Positions 33,731-42,740 of a stretch of DNA of 64,000 bases are shown here, piece after piece. The stretch is from positions 1 through 64,000 of the forward strand of contig NZ_STGA01000073.1 of NCBI RefSeq assembly GCF_005222835.1, written 5' to 3'. This stretch comes from Rhizobium sp. FKY42 (GTDB taxonomy: Bacteria > Pseudomonadota > Alphaproteobacteria > Rhizobiales > Rhizobiaceae). The translations under genes were made by a program, and so were the position numbers. How positions within the stretch are numbered: the first letter of the stretch is position 1; each line of letters starts with the position of its first letter. The notes under the pieces were generated by a model. The model was not told the DNA's origin. It worked only from the letters and a program-made list of their open reading frames with translations, and made no database searches.

Positions 33731-34681
33731 ATGTATTTTGTAAGAAATAATGCAGATATGTTTTGTATGATATTAGCAACTTTATGTTTTACATTCAACG
33801 ATTCGATCATAAAGATGATAAACAACTCCCTATCGACGTTTGATATATTATTTTACAGATCAGCTATGGTTGCTCTCGTCATTGGAGTTTGCCTGATCTG
33901 CATCAAGCGCGATGCCTCCTGGAAACAGGGCTTTGCCAAAGGCGGCCTGCTGCGCGCGGCTCTGGATGTCGGCGCCGCAATGACTTATGTCACCGCTATA
34001 CGGGTCGGAGACCTGTCAACTGCCGCCGCCATCAGCCAGTCCCTTCCTCTCTTCATGGCGCTGGGAGGTATGCTGTTGCTGGGTGAAAAGTCGAATGCTC
34101 CTACCTCAGTCGCGCTTGGTCTGGGATTGGCGGGCGTCCTGTTGATCCTCAACCCGCATTCCATTCACCTTGGTTCGACCGCTCTGCTTGCATTGATCTC
34201 GGTCCTCTTTACCGCTGGGCGAGAACTGGTAACGCGTCGTTTTTGTCATGACGCCAATGTGCTTTCCCTCGCAATGTCTACCAGCATCGCAAACATCCTG
34301 TTGGGCGGTACAGTCAGTTTTGCCAGCGGCGCAATACCCATCCCGTCGCTGTTCGTTTTCCTCCTGCTGTCATCTGCAGCCCTCTGCGTTTTGATCGGAT
34401 ACATAGCGATCATCAAGGCATCGCAGTTGGGCAGTGTTACGAGGATCGCGCCCTTCCGATATTGCGGCCTCCTTTTCTCGTTTTATGCGGCCACACTGGT
34501 GTTCGGGGAACAACCCAACAAGATGCTTCTCGCCGGAAGCGTGCTGGTGATTCTGGCAGGCCTCGTCACAATTTTAGCTAGCAATGGCGGCAGCCTTTCC
34601 AGCTTGAACCTGTGGAACGTCATCAGACGAATGAAAACTCCCGGCTCCAAACGTCTGGCGCGGCTCTCTCCCATGGATTAG
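33731..34681 (+). CDS. DMT superfamily (EamA) permease 1
   Basis: A 316-residue membrane protein with ten hydrophobic helices in two EamA repeats (first ATLCFTFNDSIIKMINNSL, second ALISVLFTAGRELVTRRF). Members export amino acids, nucleotides or other metabolites; the substrate is not readable. The ATG has GGAG eight bases before it. The first ~140 bases are strikingly A/T-rich with codons such as TTA and ATA, unlike the rest of the gene and its neighbours. A paralogue follows 33 bases on, then mobA-mobB, all on one strand. Confidence 0.85.
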   Translation: MYFVRNNADMFCMILATLCFTFNDSIIKMINNSLSTFDILFYRSAMVALVIGVCLICIKRDASWKQGFAKGGLLRAALDVGAAMTYVTAIRVGDLSTAAAISQSLPLFMALGGMLLLGEKSNAPTSVALGLGLAGVLLILNPHSIHLGSTALLALISVLFTAGRELVTRRFCHDANVLSLAMSTSIANILLGGTVSFASGAIPIPSLFVFLLLSSAALCVLIGYIAIIKASQLGSVTRIAPFRYCGLLFSFYAATLVFGEQPNKMLLAGSVLVILAGLVTILASNGGSLSSLNLWNVIRRMKTPGSKRLARLSPMD

Positions 34682-34714
34682 ACAGCTTATTACAGCTGAC
34701 TAAAGGAATGGAAT

Positions 34715-35620
34715 ATGCCCCTTTCGCCGAATTCGCGCGGAGCCTTGATGATGACAATCGCGATGGGGGCATTCACGACAAATGATGCACTGATCAAGTC
34801 CATCACCCTCGATCTCAACATCGCGCAGATCATCTTTCTGAGAGGGCTGGCCACCGCCGTCATTCTCGCCGCGATGGCCTGGTCCTACGGGATTCTCGGG
34901 CAGTTTCGGGTCATGTTCAACCGCGCCGTCATCCTCCGCTCAGGCTTCGAAATCGGCGCAACGATCACCTATATCAGCGCGCTTTCGCACATCGATCTGT
35001 CTGTGGCTGCTACCATCCTGCTTTCGCTTCCCCTGGCGGTCACATTCGGTGCCTGGGCTTTCTTTAAGGAGCCGGTGGGCTGGCGAAGGTGGCTGGCCAT
35101 CATCGTCGGCTTTATCGGCGTCATCATCATCCTGAAGCCGAGCCCGGAAGCTTTCGTGCCAGCTTCCCTGCTGGCGGTGATCACCGTCTTTTTCACCGCC
35201 GGCCGCGATCTCACCACACGCCGCATCAATGCAGGAATCCCGACCCTGCTGGTCTCGCTGTTTGCCGGCTTGACCAACACAGTTTTCGGCGCTGTCCTCA
35301 TCGTTCCCATGGGCGGCTGGATGCCGGTCAGCAGCCATTCGGTGATGATCATCATCGTTGCCGCCTGCTTCATTATCGCAGGCTATCTTTCAATCATCGG
35401 CGCCATGCGAACGGGTGACATCTCCTTCATCGCACCATTTCGCTACACGAGCCTCATCTTCTCGCTAAGCCTCGGCTACTATCTGTTTCAGGAGAGACCG
35501 GACGGCTACATGACGCTCGGTGCCAGTCTCATCGTTGCATCGGGGCTTTATGCCTTCTACCGTGAGAAACAGCGCGCACGGGAAACGCCCGCTGCCAAAA
35601 GTACGCAGACACCCAATTGA
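34715..35620 (+). CDS. DMT superfamily (EamA) permease 2
   Basis: A 301-residue ten-helix permease, clearly a paralogue of the gene before it: both share the TNDALIKSITLDL/FNDSIIKMINNSL helix, the VFFTAGRDLTTRRI turn and the IAPFRYTSLIFSL/IAPFRYCGLLFSF segment. The pair may form a heterodimer as in some DMT transporters, or have arisen by duplication and diverged in substrate. AAGGA precedes the ATG by about eight bases. Its stop is 8 bases before the mobA ATG, so the four genes are probably one transcript. Confidence 0.87.
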   Translation: MPLSPNSRGALMMTIAMGAFTTNDALIKSITLDLNIAQIIFLRGLATAVILAAMAWSYGILGQFRVMFNRAVILRSGFEIGATITYISALSHIDLSVAATILLSLPLAVTFGAWAFFKEPVGWRRWLAIIVGFIGVIIILKPSPEAFVPASLLAVITVFFTAGRDLTTRRINAGIPTLLVSLFAGLTNTVFGAVLIVPMGGWMPVSSHSVMIIIVAACFIIAGYLSIIGAMRTGDISFIAPFRYTSLIFSLSLGYYLFQERPDGYMTLGASLIVASGLYAFYREKQRARETPAAKSTQTPN

Positions 35621-35628
35621 GAACGCAA

Positions 35629-36252
35629 ATGCCCCTGCCTTCCGCGCCAGCCGTCGCCGTTATCCTCGCCGGGGGGCTTTCCCGACGGATGGGTCGAGAC
35701 AAGGCCGAGGTCTTACTGGCGGGAACCAGACTGGTGGATCGCGTGGCCGCCCGGCTTCGTCATCAGAACCTCTCCGTGTTCCTCAACGCGCCGGACGATC
35801 TTGAGACGTCGCTTCCCCTGGTGCCGGATACGCTGGAGGGCCATCGTGGACCGCTTGCCGGAATTCTTGCCGCCATGCGCCACGCCGCAAGCGCGCCCCA
35901 TCCCATGAACCATGTCCTGACGGTGCCGATCGATAGCCCCTTCATGCCGCTGAATCTTGCAGCAAAGTTAAACACCGCAGTGACATCCGATGAAAGCATC
36001 GTGATTGCAACCTCGCAAGGAACACTGCATCCGGTTGTCGGTTTCTGGCCGATCCGTTTGGTCGATGATTTGCAGGCGTTTCTGGAAGGTCCGGAAAATC
36101 CGCGCGTGAAAACCTTCCTGTCCAGCCATCAAACTGCCTATGTTGACTTTCCCGAAATCGAGACACCGCTTGGACCGGTTGATCCCTTTTTCAACGTCAA
36201 TACGCCGGAAGACCTTCGGCTGGCGCATCGCTATGTGGAGTTCATGCCATGA
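35629..36252 (+). CDS. mobA: Molybdenum cofactor guanylyltransferase
   Basis: Transfers GMP from GTP to molybdopterin, giving the bis-MGD form used by nitrate reductase, formate dehydrogenase and DMSO-reductase type enzymes. 207 residues, with the nucleotide-binding LAGGLSRRMGRDKA at about 13-26 and the VPIDSPFMP metal site. The open frame begins at a TTG at 35617 that overlaps the permease stop; the ATG at 35629 is the likelier start. It overlaps mobB as ATGA, so the two are translationally coupled. Confidence 0.94.
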   Translation: MPLPSAPAVAVILAGGLSRRMGRDKAEVLLAGTRLVDRVAARLRHQNLSVFLNAPDDLETSLPLVPDTLEGHRGPLAGILAAMRHAASAPHPMNHVLTVPIDSPFMPLNLAAKLNTAVTSDESIVIATSQGTLHPVVGFWPIRLVDDLQAFLEGPENPRVKTFLSSHQTAYVDFPEIETPLGPVDPFFNVNTPEDLRLAHRYVEFMP

Positions 36253-36758
36253 ACCCAAAGTTGTTCGGTATTGCGGGCTGGAAAAACTCCGGCAAGACGG
36301 GCCTGGCCGTGCGCGTGGTGGAGGAACTGACACGCCGCGGCTATCGCGTCTCGACCGTCAAGCACGCGCATCATGATTTCGATATCGATAAGGTTGGCGC
36401 AGACAGCTACCGTCATAGACAGGCAGGCGCGCAAGAGGTCGCCCTTGTTTCCGGCACGCGGTATGCAATCATGCACGAATTGCGTGGCGCCGATGAGCCC
36501 AGCTTCGAAGAGATCATCTCCCGCCTCGCCCCGTGCGATATCGTCATCATTGAAGGCTACAAGCGCGAACCGATCCCGAAGATCGAAGCACGCCGCCTTG
36601 AGGCAGCCAAGCGCGAACCACTGGCACCCAGCGATCCGTTTATCTTGGCCATTGCTGCGGATCATGCTGTCGAAGGCACCGCCCTACCGGTTTTTGATCT
36701 GGACGATACCCACACCGTTGTCGACTTCATCGTTCAGACAACACGATTGACGGGCTGA
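36249..36758 (+). CDS. mobB: Molybdopterin-guanine dinucleotide biosynthesis protein B
   Basis: A GTP-binding accessory protein that helps MobA, 169 residues. The P-loop is GWKNSGKTG (10-18), followed by VSTVKHAHHDFDID and the DIVIIEGYKREPIPKIE region typical of MobB. It begins within the mobA stop codon. A strong hairpin terminator follows. Last gene of the permease-permease-mobA-mobB unit. Confidence 0.93.
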   Translation: MNPKLFGIAGWKNSGKTGLAVRVVEELTRRGYRVSTVKHAHHDFDIDKVGADSYRHRQAGAQEVALVSGTRYAIMHELRGADEPSFEEIISRLAPCDIVIIEGYKREPIPKIEARRLEAAKREPLAPSDPFILAIAADHAVEGTALPVFDLDDTHTVVDFIVQTTRLTG

Positions 36759-36765
36759 AATGAGG

Positions 36766-36796
36766 GAGCCGCCGCAACCCTGCGCGGCGGCTCTCT
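36766..36796. terminator. Hairpin between converging mobB and OmpA-family genes
   Basis: GAGCCGCCGC (36766-36775) pairs with GCGGCGGCTC (36784-36793) over eight bases. The stem is very stable, but only TCTCTAT follows on the plus strand and CCTCATTT on the minus strand, so it is a probable two-way terminator of moderate strength. Confidence 0.65.
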
Positions 36797-36815
36797 ATAG
36801 TAGTCTAGGCCGATT

Positions 36816-38990
36816 TTACCGGTTTTGCGCCACTGGCTTTACCAGCGCGGTGATACGGCGGATCGTCACGCGACGGTTCTGCTGCTCCGGCCCCTGGGTC
36901 GCGACCTTAAGGTAGCGCTCGCCATAGCCTTGCGTCACCATGTTTTCCGGCGGAATACCAAAAGCATCCGTCAGAACCCGCGCAACAGATTCGGCACGGC
37001 GGTCGGACAATACGAGGTTGCTCTCATCCGAGCCGACAGCATCTGTATGGCCTTCGATCAGGAAGGTTTCGGATGGATCGCGATCCAGAACCTTCGTGAT
37101 GGCGTCCGCCACCTTCCGCAGGCTGGACGCCTGGTTCATCGGAATGTCCGCACTACCCGTTGCAAAGGTAATCGTATCAAGGTCGATACGGCGAACCTTG
37201 TCACGGATACGGGCCGAGTAACGCACTTCATCGACGGAGTAGACCCGCTCCACCCGCTCGACGGGCGGCTGTTCAAGGAAGCGATAATAGTCACGATCCG
37301 GATCGCTGGTCGTATCAATGATATACTGGTTGACCGGAATCGTCAGGCGCATCGGAGGCAATTCCGCACCCGGATCGCGCCAGCGGTAGTCGCGGTCGGC
37401 CCGTTCGTCGGCAAGCTCCGGCGCATAGAACAGGATGATTTCCCGTCCGTCACGCCCGACGCGGGAACGCTGGATCACATCGCCATAACGATTGCGGATC
37501 GTGACGATCTGCACGCCACCATCACGCTCGTAAATCTCACGTGTGCGTCCACCCGGCAGGCGGTCATATTCTGGACGATAGCCGTCACTGATGAAACGCT
37601 CACTATCGTCATGGCGAACGAACGTCCGGTTATCGAACTGAATGATCACGCGGCCATCATCGGCACGGCGTACGTCATCCCAGCCACGCGGGTCTTCGAA
37701 GCGTGGGCGTTCGCGCAATCTCTCACCCTGAACGCGCGAGAAGGATTCGATGCGAACGGGTGCTGCCGGTTGCGTACCCGGCGCGGCTGCCTGGGCAGCG
37801 GCATCGGATGTAGGCGGTGGTGGCAGCGGAGCTGTCGGTGCTGGTGCGGGCGCCTGCGCCTGACCTTGCGCCGGAGGCATACCGAGACGCTGACCATCTC
37901 GACGTTGACCAGGGATGGCCGGTGCTCCGGGCTGGCCTGGTGCTGCGGCAGCGGCAGGCGCCTCCTTGGCACTGTCAAGCACAGCGGCACCATTCTGGAC
38001 AGGTAGAACCACCGGCCCCTGAGCCTGAGCAGGATTGTTGGCAATCGCCTTTGCTCGCTCGATTTCCTGAGGCGTGGTCGGTGACGCAGCAACAGGAGGC
38101 TGACCTGCTGCCTGACCGGGAGCCGGTACAACAGCTGGAGCGTCGGAACGCTGGCCCGGCGCTACCGGCGGCTGACCCGGCGCAGGTGCAACTGGTGGCT
38201 GGGCAGCAGGCGGAACTACTGGGGGTGCTGCTGGAGGAGCAGGTGGAGCGGGCGGCTGCGCGCCGGAAGCGGGCGGTGTTGCAGGACGCTCGCCGACTGG
38301 ACGTTCACCTGCTGGGCGCTCTCCCGCAGGACGCTCAGCACCCGGACGTTGCGCAGGTGCAGCCGGTGGCGCTGCCCGCTGCGCTGGCTCGGCTGGCGGC
38401 GCAGGACGTTCGGCAGGTGCCGGCTCTGCAGCTTTCGGCTCGCGACGTGGCGGATTTTCGCCCTGCGGATTCGGCTCTCTCTGAGGCTCTGGCTTAGCTT
38501 CTGGTTTCGGCTGCTCTGCTTTAGGCTGTTCTGTCTTGGGCTCGGGCGCTGCACGAGCAGGTGCTTCCGCAGGCGGCTCAGCTCGTTTGGGCCGCGGCGG
38601 TTCGGCACGAGGCGTTCCCTTCGGCTCCCCTTGGGGCTCCCCTTGGGGCTCCCCTTGGGGCTCTCCGCGCGGGCGGCCCTGCGGTTCGGCTTGCGGTTCA
38701 GCGGCGGGACGCTCTGGACGCGCACCACCTTGTGCGCCGCGTGACTGCTCGGGCTCGCCACGCGGGCCTGCGCCCTGCGCCTCTGGCGGCGGGCGCCGCT
38801 TCTTCTGCTCTTCCTCGCCTGCTGCACTTTCCGGTCCCGACGGTGGAGCCTGAACGTGAATAATTTCGGACTGGATGCCCTGTGCAGGCGGCTGGATACC
38901 CGGCATTGCGGCATGCACGTCGGGCGCCAGAAGGCTGATGGAAATCAATGGCATCGCCACACTGGCGAGAAGTCTTGTACGCTTGGGCAT
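36816..38990 (-). CDS. OmpA-family protein with long proline-rich N-terminal region
   Basis: A 724-residue envelope protein. A signal peptide (1-27) is followed by ~350 residues of Pro/Ala/Glu/Arg/Gln-rich low-complexity sequence, including a GEPQ repeat, that would be disordered. A middle domain (YDRLPGGRTREIYERDGG onward, about 450-600) resembles a beta-rich module. The C-terminal OmpA domain (about 610-724) has the peptidoglycan-binding NLVLSDRRAESVARVL motif and the FLIEGHTDAVG loop. It therefore binds the cell wall, and the long flexible part may span the periplasm or be surface-exposed. Single gene with a stem-loop terminator downstream. The repeats make it prone to length change. Confidence 0.88.
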   Translation of the reverse strand: MPKRTRLLASVAMPLISISLLAPDVHAAMPGIQPPAQGIQSEIIHVQAPPSGPESAAGEEEQKKRRPPPEAQGAGPRGEPEQSRGAQGGARPERPAAEPQAEPQGRPRGEPQGEPQGEPQGEPKGTPRAEPPRPKRAEPPAEAPARAAPEPKTEQPKAEQPKPEAKPEPQREPNPQGENPPRREPKAAEPAPAERPAPPAEPAQRAAPPAAPAQRPGAERPAGERPAGERPVGERPATPPASGAQPPAPPAPPAAPPVVPPAAQPPVAPAPGQPPVAPGQRSDAPAVVPAPGQAAGQPPVAASPTTPQEIERAKAIANNPAQAQGPVVLPVQNGAAVLDSAKEAPAAAAAPGQPGAPAIPGQRRDGQRLGMPPAQGQAQAPAPAPTAPLPPPPTSDAAAQAAAPGTQPAAPVRIESFSRVQGERLRERPRFEDPRGWDDVRRADDGRVIIQFDNRTFVRHDDSERFISDGYRPEYDRLPGGRTREIYERDGGVQIVTIRNRYGDVIQRSRVGRDGREIILFYAPELADERADRDYRWRDPGAELPPMRLTIPVNQYIIDTTSDPDRDYYRFLEQPPVERVERVYSVDEVRYSARIRDKVRRIDLDTITFATGSADIPMNQASSLRKVADAITKVLDRDPSETFLIEGHTDAVGSDESNLVLSDRRAESVARVLTDAFGIPPENMVTQGYGERYLKVATQGPEQQNRRVTIRRITALVKPVAQNR
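38622..38665. repeat. 12-base tandem repeat inside the OmpA-family gene
   Basis: The unit CTCCCCTTGGGG (plus strand) occurs three times in tandem with flanking partial units. It encodes the GEPQ repeats of the low-complexity region. Being a multiple of three, changes in copy number would keep the frame. Confidence 0.85.
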
Positions 38991-39299
38991 GATTGCTCCC
39001 TAACTGCGTTATCAGTCGGTCGTCCCTTGCCGATACCCTTCTTTTTCAGGGGCATTCGGCTCGCACCAACGAGAAGGTCTGTACTTTGTTCCAGAGGGAA
39101 CTTGGCGCCGTGCCGCCTGAACCGGCAATGAATCACTCTGGCAGCAGCCATTCAGATTGAGTGCTAAGACTTTGAATACAAACAATAATAAGCGCGATCT
39201 AGCGTCTTGACCTTAAGCTTCGGTTAAGGCTCCAATGGTCCAATCTTCTTGGCAAACCGCAATTTGCCGCTGAAGAGATCGACGTTACGGAGCCACAGA
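38991..39299. promoter_or_regulatory. Divergent promoter region, OmpA-family gene and usg
   Basis: A 309-base gap without a gene between two divergent genes. It holds an A/T-rich segment around 39170-39195 and a short hairpin CCTTAA/TTAAGG (39211-39229) some 70 bases before usg. No known operator was recognised. Confidence 0.4.
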
Positions 39300-39566
39300 A
39301 TGACGCCTGAAATGGAACTGATGCTGAAGGGCTACGGCATGACAACGGCCCAGATCCTCTATCGTATGCCCGACCACAAGAACCTGCTGCAGACCTATAT
39401 CTGGCAGCATTACGATCTTGCCCCGGAATTCCCTGAAATGAAGACCTTCCTAAAATTCTGGCAGGAGAAGCTGGACGGGCCATTGCACTCGGTGCGCTAT
39501 GTACATCGAAAACTCATAGCAGCTAATGAATGGCGTGCTCTGAAGGGCGAATTTATCATTCATTGA
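39300..39566 (+). CDS. usg: Usg family protein
   Basis: An 88-residue protein of the Usg family (name from a gene upstream of trp genes in Caulobacter), function unknown. The whole length is conserved: LMLKGYGMTTAQILYRMPDH, LLQTYIWQHYDLAPEFPEM, then FLKFWQEKLDGPLHSV. GGAG lies about eight bases before the ATG at 39300; the frame is open some 17 codons further upstream, but those codons are not family-like. Single gene. Confidence 0.92.
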   Translation: MTPEMELMLKGYGMTTAQILYRMPDHKNLLQTYIWQHYDLAPEFPEMKTFLKFWQEKLDGPLHSVRYVHRKLIAANEWRALKGEFIIH

Positions 39567-39664
39567 GGGCATGAAATCTCGGCAAATGCCGCCTGCGCTT
39601 GCCTTCCGGCGACCTTCAGCTTAAAGCCGCCTCTCTAGAGACGAAGTTTTGACGAGAGGCAGCC

Positions 39665-40480
39665 ATGAGCAAGATCGACGAAGAAGCGCTGGCGGAAGCC
39701 TATAACCGTGCGCTTGCGCTGGAAAAGGCGGGCGAGATCGATGCAGCGGTCGCGGCTTACCAGCAGGTGCTGGACATCGATCCAGATGATCATGGCGGCG
39801 CGGCCGTCCGCATCGCGGCCATGGGTCGCGGGGAAACGCCCCCCAAGGCACCGGATGCCTATGTCGAGACGCTGTTCGACCAGCACGCCGAAAGCTTCGA
39901 GGATATCCTTGTCGAGCAATTGGGTTATGCGGTGCCTGTTCTAGTGCGTCAACGCCTGCAGGATCTGAAGCTCGGGCCGTTCAAGCGCATGCTGGATCTC
40001 GGTTGCGGCACCGGCCTTACCGGCGGCACCCTGCGAGACATGGTGGACGATATCACCGGCATCGACATCTCCGAAAACATGGTTGAGATCGCCCACGAGA
40101 AGGATCTCTACGAGACGCTTTACGTTGCGGAAGTCGAGGATTTTCTCGAAGATAACGACGATGAAGCCTTTGATCTCGTTACGGCAACCGATGTCCTGCC
40201 CTATCTGGGTGCGCTGGAACCACTTTTCTTCGGCGCGGCGGAAAACATGGTGGAAGGCGGCATCTTCGTCTTCTCGTCGGAGACATTACCGGACGAGGTT
40301 TTCGCTGGTCGCTCCTACATGGTTGGCCCGCATCAGCGCTTCGCCCATGCGGAAACCTATGTGCGCGAGCGCCTTGCCGCCACCGGTTTCGAATTGATCG
40401 AGATTTCCGAAATCAACGTCCGCATGCAGGACGGCAATCCGACGCCAGGACATCTGGTGATTGCTCGCCTGAAAGGCTGA
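39665..40480 (+). CDS. SAM-dependent methyltransferase with short TPR start
   Basis: A 271-residue predicted methyltransferase. Residues 10-55 look like one TPR repeat (AYNRALALEKAGEIDAAVAAYQQVLDIDPDD). The Rossmann methyltransferase fold follows with MLDLGCGTGLTG (motif I, about 107-120) and DITGIDISENMVEIA. The target is unknown; such TPR-methyltransferases often modify proteins or small molecules. Not part of a clear operon; the next gene starts about 130 bases on. Confidence 0.85.
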   Translation: MSKIDEEALAEAYNRALALEKAGEIDAAVAAYQQVLDIDPDDHGGAAVRIAAMGRGETPPKAPDAYVETLFDQHAESFEDILVEQLGYAVPVLVRQRLQDLKLGPFKRMLDLGCGTGLTGGTLRDMVDDITGIDISENMVEIAHEKDLYETLYVAEVEDFLEDNDDEAFDLVTATDVLPYLGALEPLFFGAAENMVEGGIFVFSSETLPDEVFAGRSYMVGPHQRFAHAETYVRERLAATGFELIEISEINVRMQDGNPTPGHLVIARLKG

Positions 40481-40613
40481 ACTCTCCGTTCCAGCCATTC
40501 CAATTTGTTTGGAACCGATCTAGATTGCGCGCGAACCGCCACGGCTGACCATCCGGCCGTGGCCATGCGGGATCGTCTATCCCATCATGCCTCGCCGATC
40601 TGGAACGGAACTT

Positions 40614-41024
40614 ATGCTTTATTTCCTCCTCAAGGCCCTGCACGTCGCGTCGGACTTCATCTGGATCGGCGGAATGCTGATCAATGCCTTCGTCATCTCA
40701 ATGGTGCCGGCTCCCATTCGTGGCGGCGTCATTACTGCGATCCGGCGCTATGATCGCATTGTCACGACGGGCGCTCTTGCGGGCGTATGGATCTTCGGCC
40801 TCATCCTCGCCTTCGGTTACATTGGTTTCTCCGGCGGCTGGCTGCACCTCAAGCTGCTCATCGTCATTATGCTGTCGGCCCTGCATGGCATGCAGAGCGC
40901 CTGGTTGCGCCGAATGGAAGCGAATCCGCTTCTGGATCCCCCGGCTTTCGTGCGCGCGGGTATGCCCATCGTGCTGGTTTCCACCATCATCATTGTGCTC
41001 TTGGCGATCGTGAAACCCTTCTGA
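40614..41024 (+). CDS. CopD/HemJ-like membrane protein
   Basis: A 136-residue protein with four membrane helices. The N-terminal LLKALHVASDFIWIGGML with a helix-embedded His and the SGGWLHLKLLIVIMLSALHGM segment recall the HemJ (UPF0093) and CopD families, which bind haem or copper through conserved His and Lys. HemJ oxidises protoporphyrinogen IX, but this protein is short and I cannot claim that reaction. I use the ATG at 40614 because it precedes the first helix; a GGAAC site lies before it. Confidence 0.75.
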   Translation: MLYFLLKALHVASDFIWIGGMLINAFVISMVPAPIRGGVITAIRRYDRIVTTGALAGVWIFGLILAFGYIGFSGGWLHLKLLIVIMLSALHGMQSAWLRRMEANPLLDPPAFVRAGMPIVLVSTIIIVLLAIVKPF

Positions 41025-41034
41025 TCGGTGCCGT

Positions 41035-41859
41035 TCAACGATCCTTCAGGATAGCTTCAAGCAACTGACCTTCCAGTTCCGCCAGCTCAGCATCTCCGTG
41101 TTTACGGGAGTGCGGCTGTGGGATGCTGAGGTCTAGCGAGATCCTGCCCTCGCCCAGCACGATCACCCGGTCGGCCAGATGCACCGCCTCGCTCACGTCG
41201 TGAGTAACGAGAACGGCGGTAAAACCCAGTTCCCGCCAGACGCGGGCGATCAGGGTCTGCATGCTGATGCGCGTGAGAGCATCCAAAGCGCCAAGCGGTT
41301 CATCCAGAACCAGAAGGCCGGGCCTGCTGACAAGCGCCCTTGCAAGAGCAACGCGCTGCCGTTGACCGCCCGATAGCTGGGAGGGCCACTCCTCCGCCTT
41401 GTTGCGCAGGTGTACCTCCCACAGCGCTGCAAGCGCCTTCGTCCGGGCTTCGTCCTTGTCGATACCCTCGCCCAGACCCACCGCCACATTCTTGGCAACG
41501 TTGAACCAGGGCAGCAGTCGCGGTTCCTGAAAAACGATGCGCGCGTCGGCCTTGGCAGAATTGCCGTACTCGTCGTGAAACGAGATATCGCCTCCAGTGT
41601 GCTGATCAAGACCAACCAGCAATCTCAGAAGTGTGCTTTTCCCGCAGCCGCTTTTCCCGACAATAGCAACGAATTGCCCGGCTTCGATGTCGAGATCGAT
41701 ACCACGCAGAACCTGATTGTCACCGAAGCGTTTTTCAACGCCACGTAGATGGAGAGAGACCGCCTGCGTTGTCGTGGATGCAGCATCAGGACGAGTGGCG
41801 CCATGCGTGCTGCTAGAATAAGGTGATCTTGCCGGACGTTCATGAATATGGAGAGACAT
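41035..41859 (-). CDS. ssuB: Aliphatic sulfonate ABC transporter ATP-binding protein
   Basis: ATPase of the sulfonate importer, 274 residues. Walker A is GKSGCGKS, the Q-loop is VFQEPRLLPW, the signature is QLSGGQRQRVALARAL, Walker B is GLLVLDEPLGALD and the switch His is in VTHDVSEAV. AGGA lies seven bases before the ATG; the gene begins 9 bases after ssuC. Last gene of ssuA-ssuD-ssuC-ssuB. No terminator was seen after it; the HemJ-like gene converges 11 bases away. Confidence 0.93.
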   Translation of the reverse strand: MSLHIHERPARSPYSSSTHGATRPDAASTTTQAVSLHLRGVEKRFGDNQVLRGIDLDIEAGQFVAIVGKSGCGKSTLLRLLVGLDQHTGGDISFHDEYGNSAKADARIVFQEPRLLPWFNVAKNVAVGLGEGIDKDEARTKALAALWEVHLRNKAEEWPSQLSGGQRQRVALARALVSRPGLLVLDEPLGALDALTRISMQTLIARVWRELGFTAVLVTHDVSEAVHLADRVIVLGEGRISLDLSIPQPHSRKHGDAELAELEGQLLEAILKDR

Positions 41860-41868
41860 CGCTAATCC

Positions 41869-42699
41869 TCACTTCTGATAGGCTGCATTCCAGGAAAGCG
41901 TCCAGCCTTCCAGGCGGCGTGCAATGACATCGGCAAGCTTGCCAAGCAGCGCATAGATCACAAGCGCCAGCACAACCACGTCCGTCATCATGAACTCGCG
42001 AGCGTTGTTGGCCATGTAGCCGAGACCGGAAGACGCTGCGATGGATTCAGATACGATCAGCGTCAGCCACATGATGCCGAGCGCATAGCGCAGGCCGACG
42101 AAGATGGAGGGAAGCGCGCCGGGGAAGATGACCTTGCGGAACAGAGACCAACGGCTCATGCCGTAGATCCGGCCCATCTCCAACAGATCCCGGTCCACGT
42201 TGCGCACGCCGTGATAGGTATTCAGGTAGATCGGGAACAGCACGCCCAGAGAGGTCAGAAAGAGCTTCGCTTCCTCGCCAATCCCGAACCACAGGATGAC
42301 CAGCGGAATAAGCGCCAGATGGGGGATCGTGCGTATCATTTGCAGCGTCGTATCGGTCAACTGCTCGGAAAGCTTCGAGACACCATTGATGATGCCCAGA
42401 AGGAAACCAATCGTGCCACCGACCAGAAGACCCGCCAGCGCGCGTCCGGCGCTGACCAGGATATTGTGCCCGAGGTCGCCGCTCGCGGCTTCGCTCCAGA
42501 AGGCCTGCGTAACCGCAACCGGTGACGGCATGATCCGGTCGGATATGAACCCGGTCGAGGATCCCAGCTGCCATAGCGCAATCAGGGTCACAGGCACGAC
42601 AAGCGGAAGAACATGTGCGCGGCCAAGTCTTGGGAAGGAAGGGATGCGTTTGTTCGTCTGCTTCAGCGTGCGGCTGAACGTGAGATCGGCAAGTGCCAT
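41869..42699 (-). CDS. ssuC: Aliphatic sulfonate ABC transporter permease
   Basis: Inner-membrane permease, 276 residues with about six helices. The EAA loop reads MSRWSLFRKVIFPGALPSIFVGLRYALG and contacts the ATPase; LTLIVSESIAASSGLGYM is characteristic of the Tau/Ssu/nitrate group. GGAG precedes the ATG. It lies 41 bases after ssuD. Works with SsuA and SsuB to import alkanesulfonates. Confidence 0.93.
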   Translation of the reverse strand: MALADLTFSRTLKQTNKRIPSFPRLGRAHVLPLVVPVTLIALWQLGSSTGFISDRIMPSPVAVTQAFWSEAASGDLGHNILVSAGRALAGLLVGGTIGFLLGIINGVSKLSEQLTDTTLQMIRTIPHLALIPLVILWFGIGEEAKLFLTSLGVLFPIYLNTYHGVRNVDRDLLEMGRIYGMSRWSLFRKVIFPGALPSIFVGLRYALGIMWLTLIVSESIAASSGLGYMANNAREFMMTDVVVLALVIYALLGKLADVIARRLEGWTLSWNAAYQK

Positions 42700-42740
42700 G
42701 AGAGTCTCCTCAAACCGGGTTCAATTCAATGCAGCAGGCT

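Noticed and set aside
36825..38006. A long plus-strand frame over the OmpA-family gene
   Set aside because: Antisense shadow; composition reflects the repeats of the real gene and no family was recognised.
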